From assembly GCA_031255275.1 (NCBI GenBank), contig JAIRSV010000139.1, forward strand, positions 1 to 25,747: a stretch of 25,747 nt of DNA, read 5' to 3'. The notes under the pieces were generated by a model that saw nothing but the letters and a program-made list of their open reading frames with translations, searched no databases and had not been told where the DNA came from. This DNA is from Proteiniphilum sp. (GTDB lineage: Bacteria > Bacteroidota > Bacteroidia > Bacteroidales > Dysgonomonadaceae). Position 1 is the first letter of the stretch. Each line of letters begins with the position of its first letter. This document shows positions 15,051-24,029 of this stretch, piece after piece. The position numbers and the translations under genes are program-made.

Positions 15051-15080
15051 GTCGAACGCCGCCGGTCATGCCGGATCGAC
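15051..15080 (+). other. Imperfect hairpin in the sigma/anti-sigma spacer
   Basis: GTCGA at 15051-15055 pairs with TCGAC at 15076-15080, enclosing CCGG...CCGG. It lies between the two regulator genes, after a GGAGGG run and about 30 bases before the anti-sigma start. It might set the ratio of the two proteins, but nothing beyond the base pairing supports this. Confidence 0.3.
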
Positions 15081-15108
15081 GTTTCTCCCGACACATAAAC
15101 AGGTTGAA

Positions 15109-16113
15109 ATGGATGATTATTTCAGAAAGATTACAGAGCTGTTTGCTTCGCTCAAGGACTCGGATTCTCCGAAAGATGCGTTTCACCGGTGGCTTGCCGA
15201 TGAGAAATTTTCCGGAGAAAAGGAGCGTGCCCTGCGCGAAGTGTGGGACGCTCTGCCGGAAAACGGTCAGACCCGATTGTCGCCCGAAATGCGGCGGTCG
15301 CTGAAGGATGTCCGCAGGAAGATCGCGAGGCGTCGACGTTCGGCCGGCGTCCTGCCACTCCGCTTCTGGCAAGTCTCCGCGGCATGTCTGCTGGCAGCGC
15401 TGATTTCCACACTCAGCGTCGTCACGGGCGACGCGCCGGAGGGCCGGGAGCTTCTGGAACTGTATGTGCCGGAGGCCGAGACGGCCTCTCTGACGCTGCC
15501 CGACGGGACGCGCGTGAAGGTGAATTCCGGCGCCATGCTGCTCTATCCCGAGGAGTTTTCCGACGAAAGCCGGTGTGTATACCTGATGGGCGAAGCAGGC
15601 TTCAGCGTGGCCGAGGACGAGGAGAGGCCATTTATCGTAAAGGCCGGCGACTTCCAGGTGACGGCGCTGGGGACGGAATTCAACCTGCAGGCCTGTCCCG
15701 GCGAACCGACAGCTTCGGCTACACTCCTGTCCGGAAGTATTGAAGTCAGACTCAACAGCCGCTCGGCAGCCCGGATTCTGCATCCCAGCGAGCAGCTTGT
15801 CTATGACAGGCGTACGGGTCAGCAATCCGTCCACCGCCCCGACCTCGAGGAGGTGACCGCCTGGCAGCGCGGAGAACTGCTCTTCCGGTCAGTCACCCTG
15901 CAAGCGCTCTTCACGGCGCTCGAGAAGCGGTATGACTGCCCGTTTGTATATGCACCCGCCACGCTGGGCGAGGACACCTACATGTTCCGCTTCAGCAGCA
16001 CCGCCTCGCTGAGCGAAGTGATGGATATTGTCGCCCGCGTGGCGGGCAACATCCGCTACCGGACAGAAGGAGGCAAATGTCACGTCTACCCTCTGCGGCA
16101 GGGCAAAAGGTAA
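15109..16113 (+). CDS. FecR-family anti-sigma factor / transmembrane sensor
   Basis: The 334-residue protein has a cytoplasmic N-terminal part (about 1-85) that should bind the sigma factor, an Arg-rich stop (RKIARRRR, 70-77), one TM helix at about 87-105, and a periplasmic FecR domain. That domain carries LTLPDGTRVKVNSGAMLLYPEEF, with VYLMGEAGFSV, PFIVKAGDFQVTALGTEFNLQA and LLSGSIEV following it. The last 75 or so residues form the DUF4974-type domain seen in Bacteroidota FecR proteins (LLFRSVTLQALFTALEKRY). It keeps the sigma factor inactive until the outer-membrane transporter signals substrate binding. It lies 65 bases after the sigma gene. Its coding strand is G-rich, in contrast with the C-rich transporter gene downstream. 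Confidence 0.93.
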   Translation: MDDYFRKITELFASLKDSDSPKDAFHRWLADEKFSGEKERALREVWDALPENGQTRLSPEMRRSLKDVRRKIARRRRSAGVLPLRFWQVSAACLLAALISTLSVVTGDAPEGRELLELYVPEAETASLTLPDGTRVKVNSGAMLLYPEEFSDESRCVYLMGEAGFSVAEDEERPFIVKAGDFQVTALGTEFNLQACPGEPTASATLLSGSIEVRLNSRSAARILHPSEQLVYDRRTGQQSVHRPDLEEVTAWQRGELLFRSVTLQALFTALEKRYDCPFVYAPATLGEDTYMFRFSSTASLSEVMDIVARVAGNIRYRTEGGKCHVYPLRQGKR

Positions 16114-16329
16114 CTGTAAACACGCTAAAACTTATGCACCGTATGGATACGTCTTGAGAGGAAACAATAAAAAAACCGGAATAAAGTGGCAGCTCTATTC
16201 CGGCAGCAAGCGTCAGCGTCATACTCTTGCGTACAAAACATATATTCAATCCGACACTGCAAAACGGCCCGATTCAATTAACCGGAAGGGTTCATCGGAA
16301 ACAGGCCGGCAAAATTAAAAATTAAAGTT
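16114..16329 (+). promoter_or_regulatory. Leader/promoter region of the SusC operon with a hairpin
   Basis: This 216-base gap before the transporter gene has no supported gene. CCGGAATA at 16176-16183 pairs perfectly with TATTCCGG at 16196-16203, with a 12-base loop and no T-run after it. The region is A-rich near the start codon (AAAATTAAAAATTAAAG). It is the natural place for a promoter read by the locus sigma factor, but I find no good TAnnTTTG box, which fits use of an alternative sigma factor. Confidence 0.45.
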
Positions 16330-19300
16330 ATGAAACTTTTTTCACATGAGAAAAGAAAGCGTTCTTTTTTCCTCATAATTTTCTATATTACAGCCTCACA
16401 GGCATTTCTGTCAGCCCAGGGACGCACCCTGATCACCATACGGAGAGACAGTATCACCGTCATCGAAGCGCTGAAGGCCGTCGAAGAACAGTCGGGAATG
16501 TTTGTCGCTTACAACGAATCACAGTTAAAGAACACCAAAAACCTGAATCTAACCCTCATACGCAGTCAAATCGGCGACGCCCTGCACCGGATACTCGACG
16601 GCACAGGATTCACCGGCCAGCTGCACGACAACCTCATCATCATCGTCCCCGCACGGGGTAACGGTCAAAAACAGGTCAGCGGGACAATCCTCGACCAAAA
16701 CGGCGACCCGGTCACCGGCGTCAGCGTCACCGAAAAAGGCGCCGCCAACGGAACCGTAACCGCGCTCGACGGCACATTCACCCTGCAAGTCAGAGAAAAC
16801 GCCCGCCTGCGCATCTCCCATATCGGCTACCTGTCACAAGACTTCAGCACAAAGGGACGGACACGTTTCAACATCACCCTGCGGGAAGACGCCCGCGTGC
16901 TGAACGAAGTAGTCGTCACCGCCCTCGGCCTCAAGCGACCCGAACGAGCCCTCAGCTACAACCTCCAGCAGGTAGACAACGACGATTTGACCACCGTCAA
17001 AAGCACCCACTTCATCCACACCCTCGCCGGAAAGGTCGCCGGCGTACAGATCAACCCCGGCGCTGCCGGCCCCGGCGCCGCCGCAAAAGTAATCATGCGG
17101 GGAACGAAATCAATCTCCCTCAGCAACAACACCCTCTACGTCATCGACGGCATCCCGATGCACAACTACGTCAACGGCGGTCAACCCGGCGCCTTCGCCA
17201 CCCAGCCCGGCACCGAGAGCGCAGCCGACATCAGTCCCGACGACATCGAGAGCCTCTCCATACTCACCGGCGCCTCCGCCGCCGCCCTCTACGGCTACGA
17301 AGGAGCCAACGGCGTCATACTCATCACAACCCGAAGAGGACATGCCGGCCCTGCAACCCTCACATACAGCAACAGCACCACCTTCTCATCCCCCCTCAGG
17401 ATGCCCCGGTTTCAACACACCTACGGCAACGCCACCGGCTCCGTCCAAAGCTGGGGCGAACCCACCCGCCACCGGTTCAACCCTCGCCACTTCTTCAATA
17501 CCGGCACCGGCATCATCAACACACTCACCCTCTCCACCGGAAACAAACAGAGTCAAAGCTACTTCTCCCTGTCGGCAAACAACGCCTCCGGCATACTGCC
17601 CAACAACCGCTACGACCGCTACAACTTCATCGGCCGCAATACAAGCACCCTCTTCGACGGCAAAATCCGGATCGACGCCGGCATACACTACATCCTCCAG
17701 AAAAATACCAATATGGTATCCCAGGGACAGTACTTCAACCCGCTCCCCGCCCTCTACCTCTTTCCGCGCGGCGAAGACTTCCGGGAAGTACGCCTCTACG
17801 AACGCTACGACCAGTCACGCGAAGTCAACATCCAGTACTGGCCCTACGAAGCACAGGGACTCTCCCTGCAAAACCCCTACTGGATCATGCACCGGATGAA
17901 CCGGAAACTCAGCCGAAAACGATACATACTCTCCACCGCCCTCACCTACAATGCCACCGAATGGCTCAACATCACCGGACGCGTCAACATCGACAACACC
18001 TCACACCTCAGCACCGACAAACGACACGCCGGCACACTCGCCACCTTTGCCGGCCCCAAGGGACGCTACGGCTTCGCCCTCCGCGACGAACAGCAAACCT
18101 ATGCCGACATCATCGCCGCCATCAGCCGGAAAACCCCTCACATCACCCTCACCCTCAACGCCGGCAGCTCCATCAACGACCGTCGCATGCAACTCCGTTC
18201 CATGGAAGGAGACCTCGACAAAATGACAAACTGGTTCACCATGGAAAATATGCACCGCGACACCGGCATACTCCAACTCGACGACGACGGCGCAAACCGT
18301 CAAACACAATCCCTTTTCGCAAACCTCGAAATCGGATACCGAAACCAACTCTACCTCACCCTCACCGGACGCAGCGACTGGGACTCCGCCCTGGCCTGGT
18401 CACAGTCAAAAGAACGATCCTTCTTCTACCCCTCGGCAGGACTCACCGCCCTTCTGCACGAAATGACCACCCTCCCCCCCCCGATCACCGGCCTCAAGAT
18501 ACGCCTCGCCGCCACCTCCGTCGGCAACTCCTACGCCCCATACCTCACGCGCGAATTCTATTCCTACGACGGACAAACCGGCGCATACTCCCTCTCACGG
18601 ACAAGACCCAACTACCACCTGCGTCCCGAAATCACCCACGCATACGAAGCCGGCATCAACCTCAAACTCCTCCGAAACACCCTCACCCTCGACCTCACCG
18701 CCTACCGGTCAGACACCGGAAACCAAACCCACCAGGTGATGGAAGCCGGAGACACCTATGACGCCAAACTCGTCCAGACAGGAAACGTCAGAAACTCCGG
18801 AATCGAACTCGCACTAAGCTACACCACCCGGTGGAACCACCTTTCGTGGACATCCGACTGCACCTTCACCGGCAACAAAAACCAAATCACCCGCCTGCTC
18901 GACGAATCCGACCAGTATCAAGGCATCACCCAATTCGACAAAGCCACCCTCGGCGGCAGCGGCTCCCCCATCGTCAGAATCACAAAAGGAGGAAGCATGG
19001 GAGACCTCTACATGACCTCCGACTTCAAACGCGACGGCAACGGCTACATCTACCTCGACCACGCCACACTCCTCCCCTCGATGACCAACCTCAACCCCGA
19101 CCAATACATCAAACTGGGAACCCTCCTGCCCCGATACGGCGCCGGATGGCGAAACACATTCACCTGCCGCGGCCTCCGCCTCAACATCCTGCTCAGCGGA
19201 CGCTTCGGCGGACTGGTCGTCTCCAACACACAAGCAATACTCGACCGCTACGGCGTCTCAAAACACAGCGCCGACCTGCGTCGCCACGGAGGCATACACA

Positions 19301-19623
19301 TCAACCAACGAAATATCTCCGCCCGAGACTACCTCAACATCACCGGCGAAGGCTCCGGCAAAGCCGACTGCTACGTCTACAAAGCCGACAACGTCCGCCT
19401 GCAGGAAGTCAGCCTCGAATACACCATCCCGCGACAAACGCTCAACAACCCGGCCGACATCACCCTCGGACTCGTCGCACACAACCTGGCACTGATATAC
19501 TGCAAAGCCCCGTTCGACCCCGAAGTCACCCCCACGCCCGCCAGCACCTACTACACCGGCGTAGACTACTTCATGCAACCCGGAGCAAGACACCTGGGCT
19601 TCAGCCTCAAATTACAGTTCTAA
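16330..19623 (+). CDS. SusC/RagA-family TonB-dependent outer-membrane transporter with STN signalling domain
   Basis: This 1097-residue protein has a signal peptide ending SAQ (residues 28-30). An STN domain (about 35-107) follows, the part that signals to a FecR-type anti-sigma factor. Next are a carboxypeptidase-regulatory-like beta domain (about 115-186), VLNEVVVTALG (190-200), a plug domain ending near NGVILITTRRG, and a 22-strand-type barrel whose C-terminus (GFSLKLQF) ends in Phe as outer-membrane barrels do. It imports glycan fragments with the SusD-like lipoprotein encoded next. The STN domain plus the upstream sigma/anti-sigma pair point to a transducer that senses its own substrate. 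The coding strand is strongly C-rich and G-poor. Confidence 0.95.
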   Translation: MKLFSHEKRKRSFFLIIFYITASQAFLSAQGRTLITIRRDSITVIEALKAVEEQSGMFVAYNESQLKNTKNLNLTLIRSQIGDALHRILDGTGFTGQLHDNLIIIVPARGNGQKQVSGTILDQNGDPVTGVSVTEKGAANGTVTALDGTFTLQVRENARLRISHIGYLSQDFSTKGRTRFNITLREDARVLNEVVVTALGLKRPERALSYNLQQVDNDDLTTVKSTHFIHTLAGKVAGVQINPGAAGPGAAAKVIMRGTKSISLSNNTLYVIDGIPMHNYVNGGQPGAFATQPGTESAADISPDDIESLSILTGASAAALYGYEGANGVILITTRRGHAGPATLTYSNSTTFSSPLRMPRFQHTYGNATGSVQSWGEPTRHRFNPRHFFNTGTGIINTLTLSTGNKQSQSYFSLSANNASGILPNNRYDRYNFIGRNTSTLFDGKIRIDAGIHYILQKNTNMVSQGQYFNPLPALYLFPRGEDFREVRLYERYDQSREVNIQYWPYEAQGLSLQNPYWIMHRMNRKLSRKRYILSTALTYNATEWLNITGRVNIDNTSHLSTDKRHAGTLATFAGPKGRYGFALRDEQQTYADIIAAISRKTPHITLTLNAGSSINDRRMQLRSMEGDLDKMTNWFTMENMHRDTGILQLDDDGANRQTQSLFANLEIGYRNQLYLTLTGRSDWDSALAWSQSKERSFFYPSAGLTALLHEMTTLPPPITGLKIRLAATSVGNSYAPYLTREFYSYDGQTGAYSLSRTRPNYHLRPEITHAYEAGINLKLLRNTLTLDLTAYRSDTGNQTHQVMEAGDTYDAKLVQTGNVRNSGIELALSYTTRWNHLSWTSDCTFTGNKNQITRLLDESDQYQGITQFDKATLGGSGSPIVRITKGGSMGDLYMTSDFKRDGNGYIYLDHATLLPSMTNLNPDQYIKLGTLLPRYGAGWRNTFTCRGLRLNILLSGRFGGLVVSNTQAILDRYGVSKHSADLRRHGGIHINQRNISARDYLNITGEGSGKADCYVYKADNVRLQEVSLEYTIPRQTLNNPADITLGLVAHNLALIYCKAPFDPEVTPTPASTYYTGVDYFMQPGARHLGFSLKLQF

Positions 19624-19728
19624 CAAAAACCCGAACGTACGGAACAAACGCAGAAAACCTTCCACCCCCACACCGGGAAGCAATCACCGCAACAGCCGCA
19701 CACAACCGGAAGAAAAAAAAGTAACAAA

Positions 19729-21309
19729 ATGAAACAGCAAAAATTCAAAACAACACTCACCACACTCCTGACAACAGTCATCACCCTCACCACCCCCACC
19801 TGCACCGGAGGCTTCAAAAACCTCAACCTCCATCCCACAAACCCGACCGAAGACAACCTCACCGAATCCGAAAGACTCGGCAACCTGTTCACCCCCCTCA
19901 TAGCCACCATGCACTACGCACAGGAAAACCGAAGTCAGATGATCGACCAAATGATCGGAAACCAGTACGGCGGATACATGGTAACAACCGAAAACTGGGA
20001 AGGAACCAATTTCGGCACCTTCAACCCCCCCGGAAACTGGGTAGACTACCCCTTCAAGACAATCATGGTAGACTTCAATTCCAACTTCATAAAAATAAAA
20101 AGAGTCACAAACTCACAAGGCTACATCTACGGCTGGGCTACCATACTGAGAGTCGCCACCATGCTTCGCGTCACCGACACGTATGGCCCCATACCCTATT
20201 CACAGATAGGCACAACAGACACCGACGCCATAGAATACGACAGCGTGCAAGACCTCTATCACACCATGATCGCCGACCTCGACAACAGCATCGCCGCCCT
20301 CCGGAGCTACCTGGCCGACGTCGGCCAGGGCAGCCCCATGGCAGAATACGACGTCGTCTACCACGGCAACTTCAGCCAATGGATACGCCTGGCCAACTCC
20401 CTCAAACTCCGGATGGCCGTCCGCATCGCACTCGCAGACACAGACTACGCAAAAAAAGTAATGGAAGAAACAATCTCCGGAACACTCATCGACAGAAACG
20501 CCGACAACGCCCTCATCCCCACACAAGACAACCCCTACTGCAAAGCCTCCCACTCCTGGAAAGACCTGGCCGCAAGCGCCACCCTGTCAGCCTACATGAA
20601 CGGATATGACGACCCCCGACGCCCCTTCTACATGACCAAAACCTTCTTCGGCGCCACATACCGCGGCGTACGCATGGGAGTCAAGACCGTGAAGAACATG
20701 CACTCAAACAGCATGTACTTCTCCAAACCCGCCTTCACAAGCACCTCCCCCCTCCCCGTATTCTGCGCCGCCGAAACCGCCTTCCTCAAAGCCGAAGCCG
20801 CCCTGAGAGGATGGATTCCCGGCGGAGAAACCCAGGCAAAAACCTGGTACGAAACAGGAATCAGACTCTCGATGGAACAGCACGGAGCCGAAATTGACGA
20901 CTATCTCGAAGGAACATCCTCCCCCGAATCCTACATAGACATCCTCACCGGACAAACCGTATCCGTATCCACCCCCATCACCGTCTCATGGGCCGACGCA
21001 GGCACCACCGTAAACACCCGGCTCGAAAAAATCATCACACAAAAATGGCTCGCCAACTATCCCCTCGGCTTCGAATCCTGGTGCGACCATCGCCGCACCG
21101 GATACCCGCAATTCTTCCCCGCGGCGCGCAATCTCAGCTCCAGCGGATACATCGGAACCATAACCAATACACCCACCCGCATGGTCAGACGCCTCCCCTT
21201 CCCCGAATCACAGTATCAGGGAAACGGCGAAAACGTACTGAAAGCCATCCGGATGCTCGGCGGAGACGATGCCGCCCACACCGACCTCTGGTGGGCACGA
21301 AAGCCCTAA
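19729..21309 (+). CDS. SusD/RagB-family glycan-binding lipoprotein
   Basis: The 526-residue protein follows the SusC-like gene by 105 bases. Recognisable SusD-family features are GYIYGWATILRVATMLRVTDTYGPIPYSQIG, the YHTMIADLDNSIAALR helix pair, FSQWIRLANSLKLRMAVRIA, and the C-terminal ETAFLKAEAALRGW and RLPFPESQYQGN blocks. These place it with SusD-like outer-membrane proteins that cap the SusC barrel. The N-terminus is a signal peptide rich in Thr and Leu, with the likely lipidated Cys at 25 (TTPTC). The usual Leu or Val three residues before the Cys is replaced by Thr, so lipidation is probable rather than certain. Its ligand should be the glycan released by the GH18 enzyme in this locus. 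Confidence 0.93.
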   Translation: MKQQKFKTTLTTLLTTVITLTTPTCTGGFKNLNLHPTNPTEDNLTESERLGNLFTPLIATMHYAQENRSQMIDQMIGNQYGGYMVTTENWEGTNFGTFNPPGNWVDYPFKTIMVDFNSNFIKIKRVTNSQGYIYGWATILRVATMLRVTDTYGPIPYSQIGTTDTDAIEYDSVQDLYHTMIADLDNSIAALRSYLADVGQGSPMAEYDVVYHGNFSQWIRLANSLKLRMAVRIALADTDYAKKVMEETISGTLIDRNADNALIPTQDNPYCKASHSWKDLAASATLSAYMNGYDDPRRPFYMTKTFFGATYRGVRMGVKTVKNMHSNSMYFSKPAFTSTSPLPVFCAAETAFLKAEAALRGWIPGGETQAKTWYETGIRLSMEQHGAEIDDYLEGTSSPESYIDILTGQTVSVSTPITVSWADAGTTVNTRLEKIITQKWLANYPLGFESWCDHRRTGYPQFFPAARNLSSSGYIGTITNTPTRMVRRLPFPESQYQGNGENVLKAIRMLGGDDAAHTDLWWARKP

Positions 21310-21389
21310 CGAAAACAGACAAAAAAAACAGAAAACGATAAACAGTAAAGAAAGAAAACGTAAAGACAGAGAACGAAAACAAAGTAATT

Positions 21390-22523
21390 ATGAACATGCA
21401 AAACAAGCTGCTGATACTCATCAGCGCCGCCGTACTGCAGACCGGATGCAGCGAGTGGACGGAAACAAAATCCGTCAACAGCACCGACCTGAACGGCACC
21501 ACCCGGACAGACGAATACTATGCCGCCCTGCGCGAATGGAAAAAAACGCCGGGACTGCCCCAGATTTTCGTCTGGTTCGACAACTGGACAGGCATATCAC
21601 CCGCAGGCGAAAACAGCCTGCGGGGACTGCCCGATTCAGTCACCATCGCCTCCAACTGGGGAGGACACCCCAAATACGACCTCAGCCCCGCACGCAAAGC
21701 CGATATGGAATACGTCCGGAAAGTAAAAGGCACCAAAGTCGTCGTAACCCAGTTTTCAGCCAAAGTCGGCGACGGCGTACCGGAAGACCCCATATACAAT
21801 ATCGGGAACAGTTCCGACGAATCCATCGTAAGGCCGGCAATACGCCGCTACGCCGAAGCAATCCACGACGCCGTGACAGAATCCGGATACGACGGTTTCG
21901 ACTGGGACTACGAACCCCAGAGCGGCGGCGCGAACGACAGTTACCTGTGGACAAACAAAGTGCAGCGACGAATCTTTGTCGAAGAACTGGGATACTGGTT
22001 CGGACGCGGTTCCGGGCGGACAGAACGCGACGGACGAAAACCGGCCACCCCCGGACTCCTGTTCATCATCGACGGCGAGATCGGCATCGGAGGACGAATG
22101 GACAGCGACTGGGAATCGCACTACGTAGACTACTTCATACTCCAGTCATACGGCGCCCTCACCGAAAGCGACCTGACCCTGAGAGTGAAAGGCGTCACGG
22201 ACGACATGGCCGCACACATCAAAGCAGGCCGGATTACGAAAGAAGAAGTCGTCGGCAGGACAATACTCACCGAGAACTTCGAATCATTCGCCGGCAGCGG
22301 CGGAAGCTTCCCCGCCATGTCCACATTCATATACGATCCCGGCGGAGTGAACCGTCAGATCGGCGGATGCGGCCTCTACCGTTCCGGATTCGACTACGCC
22401 CCCAGAGAAAAGGGAGATTATAACGGTTCACCCGAATACTATTTTCTGCGTCGCGGCATCACCAGCCTCTACAAAACCTATTATGAAAGGCTGAACGCCG
22501 CCGCCCGGAAAAGAGGAAAATAA
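21390..22523 (+). CDS. GH18 endo-beta-N-acetylglucosaminidase-like lipoprotein
   Basis: The 377-residue protein has a lipoprotein signal (LQTGC, Cys20) and a GH18 barrel. The family motif DGFDWDYE spans residues 168-175 with the full DxxDxDxE pattern; Glu175 is the predicted acid and D173 positions the substrate acetamido group. The early segment QIFVWFDNWTG and the region around YVDYFILQSYG fit endo-H/endo-F-type GH18 enzymes that cut between the two core GlcNAc of N-glycans. It would act at the cell surface, feeding released glycan to the SusC/SusD pair. A chitinase-like role is possible, but a SusC/SusD/GH18/DUF1735-LamG set resembles known N-glycan loci of gut Bacteroides. An alternative start two codons downstream exists. 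Confidence 0.9.
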   Translation: MNMQNKLLILISAAVLQTGCSEWTETKSVNSTDLNGTTRTDEYYAALREWKKTPGLPQIFVWFDNWTGISPAGENSLRGLPDSVTIASNWGGHPKYDLSPARKADMEYVRKVKGTKVVVTQFSAKVGDGVPEDPIYNIGNSSDESIVRPAIRRYAEAIHDAVTESGYDGFDWDYEPQSGGANDSYLWTNKVQRRIFVEELGYWFGRGSGRTERDGRKPATPGLLFIIDGEIGIGGRMDSDWESHYVDYFILQSYGALTESDLTLRVKGVTDDMAAHIKAGRITKEEVVGRTILTENFESFAGSGGSFPAMSTFIYDPGGVNRQIGGCGLYRSGFDYAPREKGDYNGSPEYYFLRRGITSLYKTYYERLNAAARKRGK

Positions 22524-22574
22524 CAGCCGGCGATACGGCATCATTCAACGGAAAACAACAGCAGAAACGTATTT

Positions 22575-23717
22575 ATGAAAAGAACATACAAGTTATGCCC
22601 GGCAGTTGCACTGACAGTCATCCTGTTCGCCGGATGCGACAATGCCGGCTACGGAACGCTTGAAAACAGCGTATACCTGAGCGACGCCTCAGGAACGGCG
22701 AAATCCGCAACATACACGATGGACGGCGATGTGGATATAGTAGTAAACGTCCGTCTCGCCAAAAAAGCCACGAAGGAGGTCTCTGCAGCGATCCGGCTCA
22801 ACGCGGCACTGATCGACAGGTATAACAAAGCGGCCAACAGCGATTATCGCCCCGTCCCCGACCTCCGGCTTCCGGAGGGAGAACGGGTCACAATCCCCGT
22901 CGGAGAAACGGGAGTAGCCTATACGATCCGGGTCAAGGACTTCAACACGGACGGAAAACAGTATGCCCTCGGCGTGGAACTTGGCGAAGTCATTACCGGA
23001 AACGTCCCCCGATCAGCCTCCCAGTCCGGATTCGTCTACCTGCTGGCCAAACCCCTGTGCGTTTCCGTGCCCGTCATGAGCGGCCGCGCCGGCACGGTCA
23101 GCGCGGCGCCCGCCGCAAACTGGGGACTGACCGTCGGCGAATGGTCGCTGGAGTGCTGGGCACGCATGTCAGCCTACAGGATCAACAACCAGGCGCTCTT
23201 TGAAACCGGCAGCGCAGATCATTCGATCTATATCCGTTACGGAGACGCCAACAGACCTTTTAATTACCTGCAGGTTAAAGCCCTGGGAGGACAGGTGCAG
23301 ACAGCCCCCGATCTCGGGAACAACAAGTGGTATCACTGGGCCTTTGTCTATGACGGGACGACGCTGACGGTCTTCCGCAACGGCGAGGTGACGGTGAAAT
23401 TTGACCCTCCCGCGCCGAAGGGCGGACTCATGCGCTTCGACTACATGAGGATGCTGACCAGCGGAGCGCACTACTTTGCAGACGAATGTGCCGTGAGTCA
23501 GATTCGCCTGTGGAAGAGGGCCATCCCTCAGGCACAGATAAAGAGCAATATGTATTACACCGTCACCCCCACCCATCCCGACCTGATCGGTTACTGGCCA
23601 ATGGACGAGGGCGACGGAAGCGTGTTTGCCGATATTACCGGCAACGGCCACGATGCAACAGCCCGAAAAGGGGTTGTTTTGCGATGGGAACCCGACATCC
23701 GTTTCGATCGTCGCTGA
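22575..23717 (+). CDS. DUF1735 and LamG-like domain lipoprotein (likely surface glycan-binding protein)
   Basis: The 380-residue protein has a lipobox FAGC with Cys21. Residues about 28-155 form a beta domain of the DUF1735 type (ending SGFVYLLAKP), followed by a concanavalin A/LamG-like lectin domain from about 165 to the C-terminus. That domain includes EWSLECWARM, KWYHWAFVYDGTTLTVFRNGE and the family ending LIGYWPMDEGDGSVFADITGNGHDATA. It carries no recognisable catalytic motif. In N-glycan utilisation loci such proteins serve as surface glycan-binding lipoproteins, and its position after the GH18 gene supports that. It is the last gene before a terminator. Confidence 0.85.
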   Translation: MKRTYKLCPAVALTVILFAGCDNAGYGTLENSVYLSDASGTAKSATYTMDGDVDIVVNVRLAKKATKEVSAAIRLNAALIDRYNKAANSDYRPVPDLRLPEGERVTIPVGETGVAYTIRVKDFNTDGKQYALGVELGEVITGNVPRSASQSGFVYLLAKPLCVSVPVMSGRAGTVSAAPAANWGLTVGEWSLECWARMSAYRINNQALFETGSADHSIYIRYGDANRPFNYLQVKALGGQVQTAPDLGNNKWYHWAFVYDGTTLTVFRNGEVTVKFDPPAPKGGLMRFDYMRMLTSGAHYFADECAVSQIRLWKRAIPQAQIKSNMYYTVTPTHPDLIGYWPMDEGDGSVFADITGNGHDATARKGVVLRWEPDIRFDRR

Positions 23718-23797
23718 TCCGAAACCGGATTCGGGCTATGTTCGATATGCCGGAAAGTCCGGAAATATCACAGTTATGGTCAACTGAACAGAAGCCC

Positions 23798-23825
23798 GGA
23801 GGGCGGCAATTTGCCGCCCTCCTTT
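23798..23825 (+). terminator. Rho-independent terminator of the PUL operon
   Basis: GGAGGGCGGCAA at 23798-23809 pairs perfectly with TTGCCGCCCTCC at 23811-23822; the real loop would be AATTT. TTTATG follows. It begins about 80 bases after the last gene of the locus. The T-tract is short, but the stem is long and GC-rich. Confidence 0.75.
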
Positions 23826-23924
23826 ATGTATCCCGGTGCAGGTTCGGCGCGAGACGGCATTACGATTCCGTCCCAGTCCCGAGCGGCGTCCCGCCGCGCT
23901 GATGACGGGCGGGGGGAAGGGGTA
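23826..23924. other. Spacer between the two convergent terminators
   Basis: Part of the 312-base gap (23718-24029) between the convergent PUL operon and gdhA. Apart from the two terminators I see no gene or further signal in it. Confidence 0.5.
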
Positions 23925-23994
23925 AAAAGAAAGCCGTCCCGCAATTTACGTGAACCCTTCCTCGGAAGAGTTCTTTTCAATTGCGGGACAGCTT
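23925..23994 (-). terminator. Terminator of gdhA
   Basis: AAGCCGTCCCGCAATT at 23931-23946 pairs with AATTGCGGGACAGCTT at 23979-23994, with one mismatch in 16. The loop is about 32 bases and holds a smaller stem (CTTCC/GGAAG). Read on the minus strand, the stem is followed by TTTCTTTTTACC, a good U-tract. It starts about 35 bases after the gdhA stop. Confidence 0.75.
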
Positions 23995-24029
23995 TTCCTT
24001 TCCGGAGCGCTGTGTGTGCGCGTGCGCGC

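Noticed and set aside
16028..16318. Possible small gene of 96 residues between the anti-sigma and SusC genes
   Set aside because: It starts inside fecR, shows no hydrophobic or conserved pattern and covers the leader hairpin; better explained as untranslated leader.
17961..19724. Long Arg/His/Pro-rich frames overlapping the SusC-like gene
   Set aside because: They arise because the C-rich, G/T-poor coding strand rarely makes stop codons in other frames.
21269..22423. 384-residue frame overlapping the GH18 gene
   Set aside because: It is Arg-rich shadow sequence. The overlapping frame has a lipobox and a complete GH18 active-site motif.
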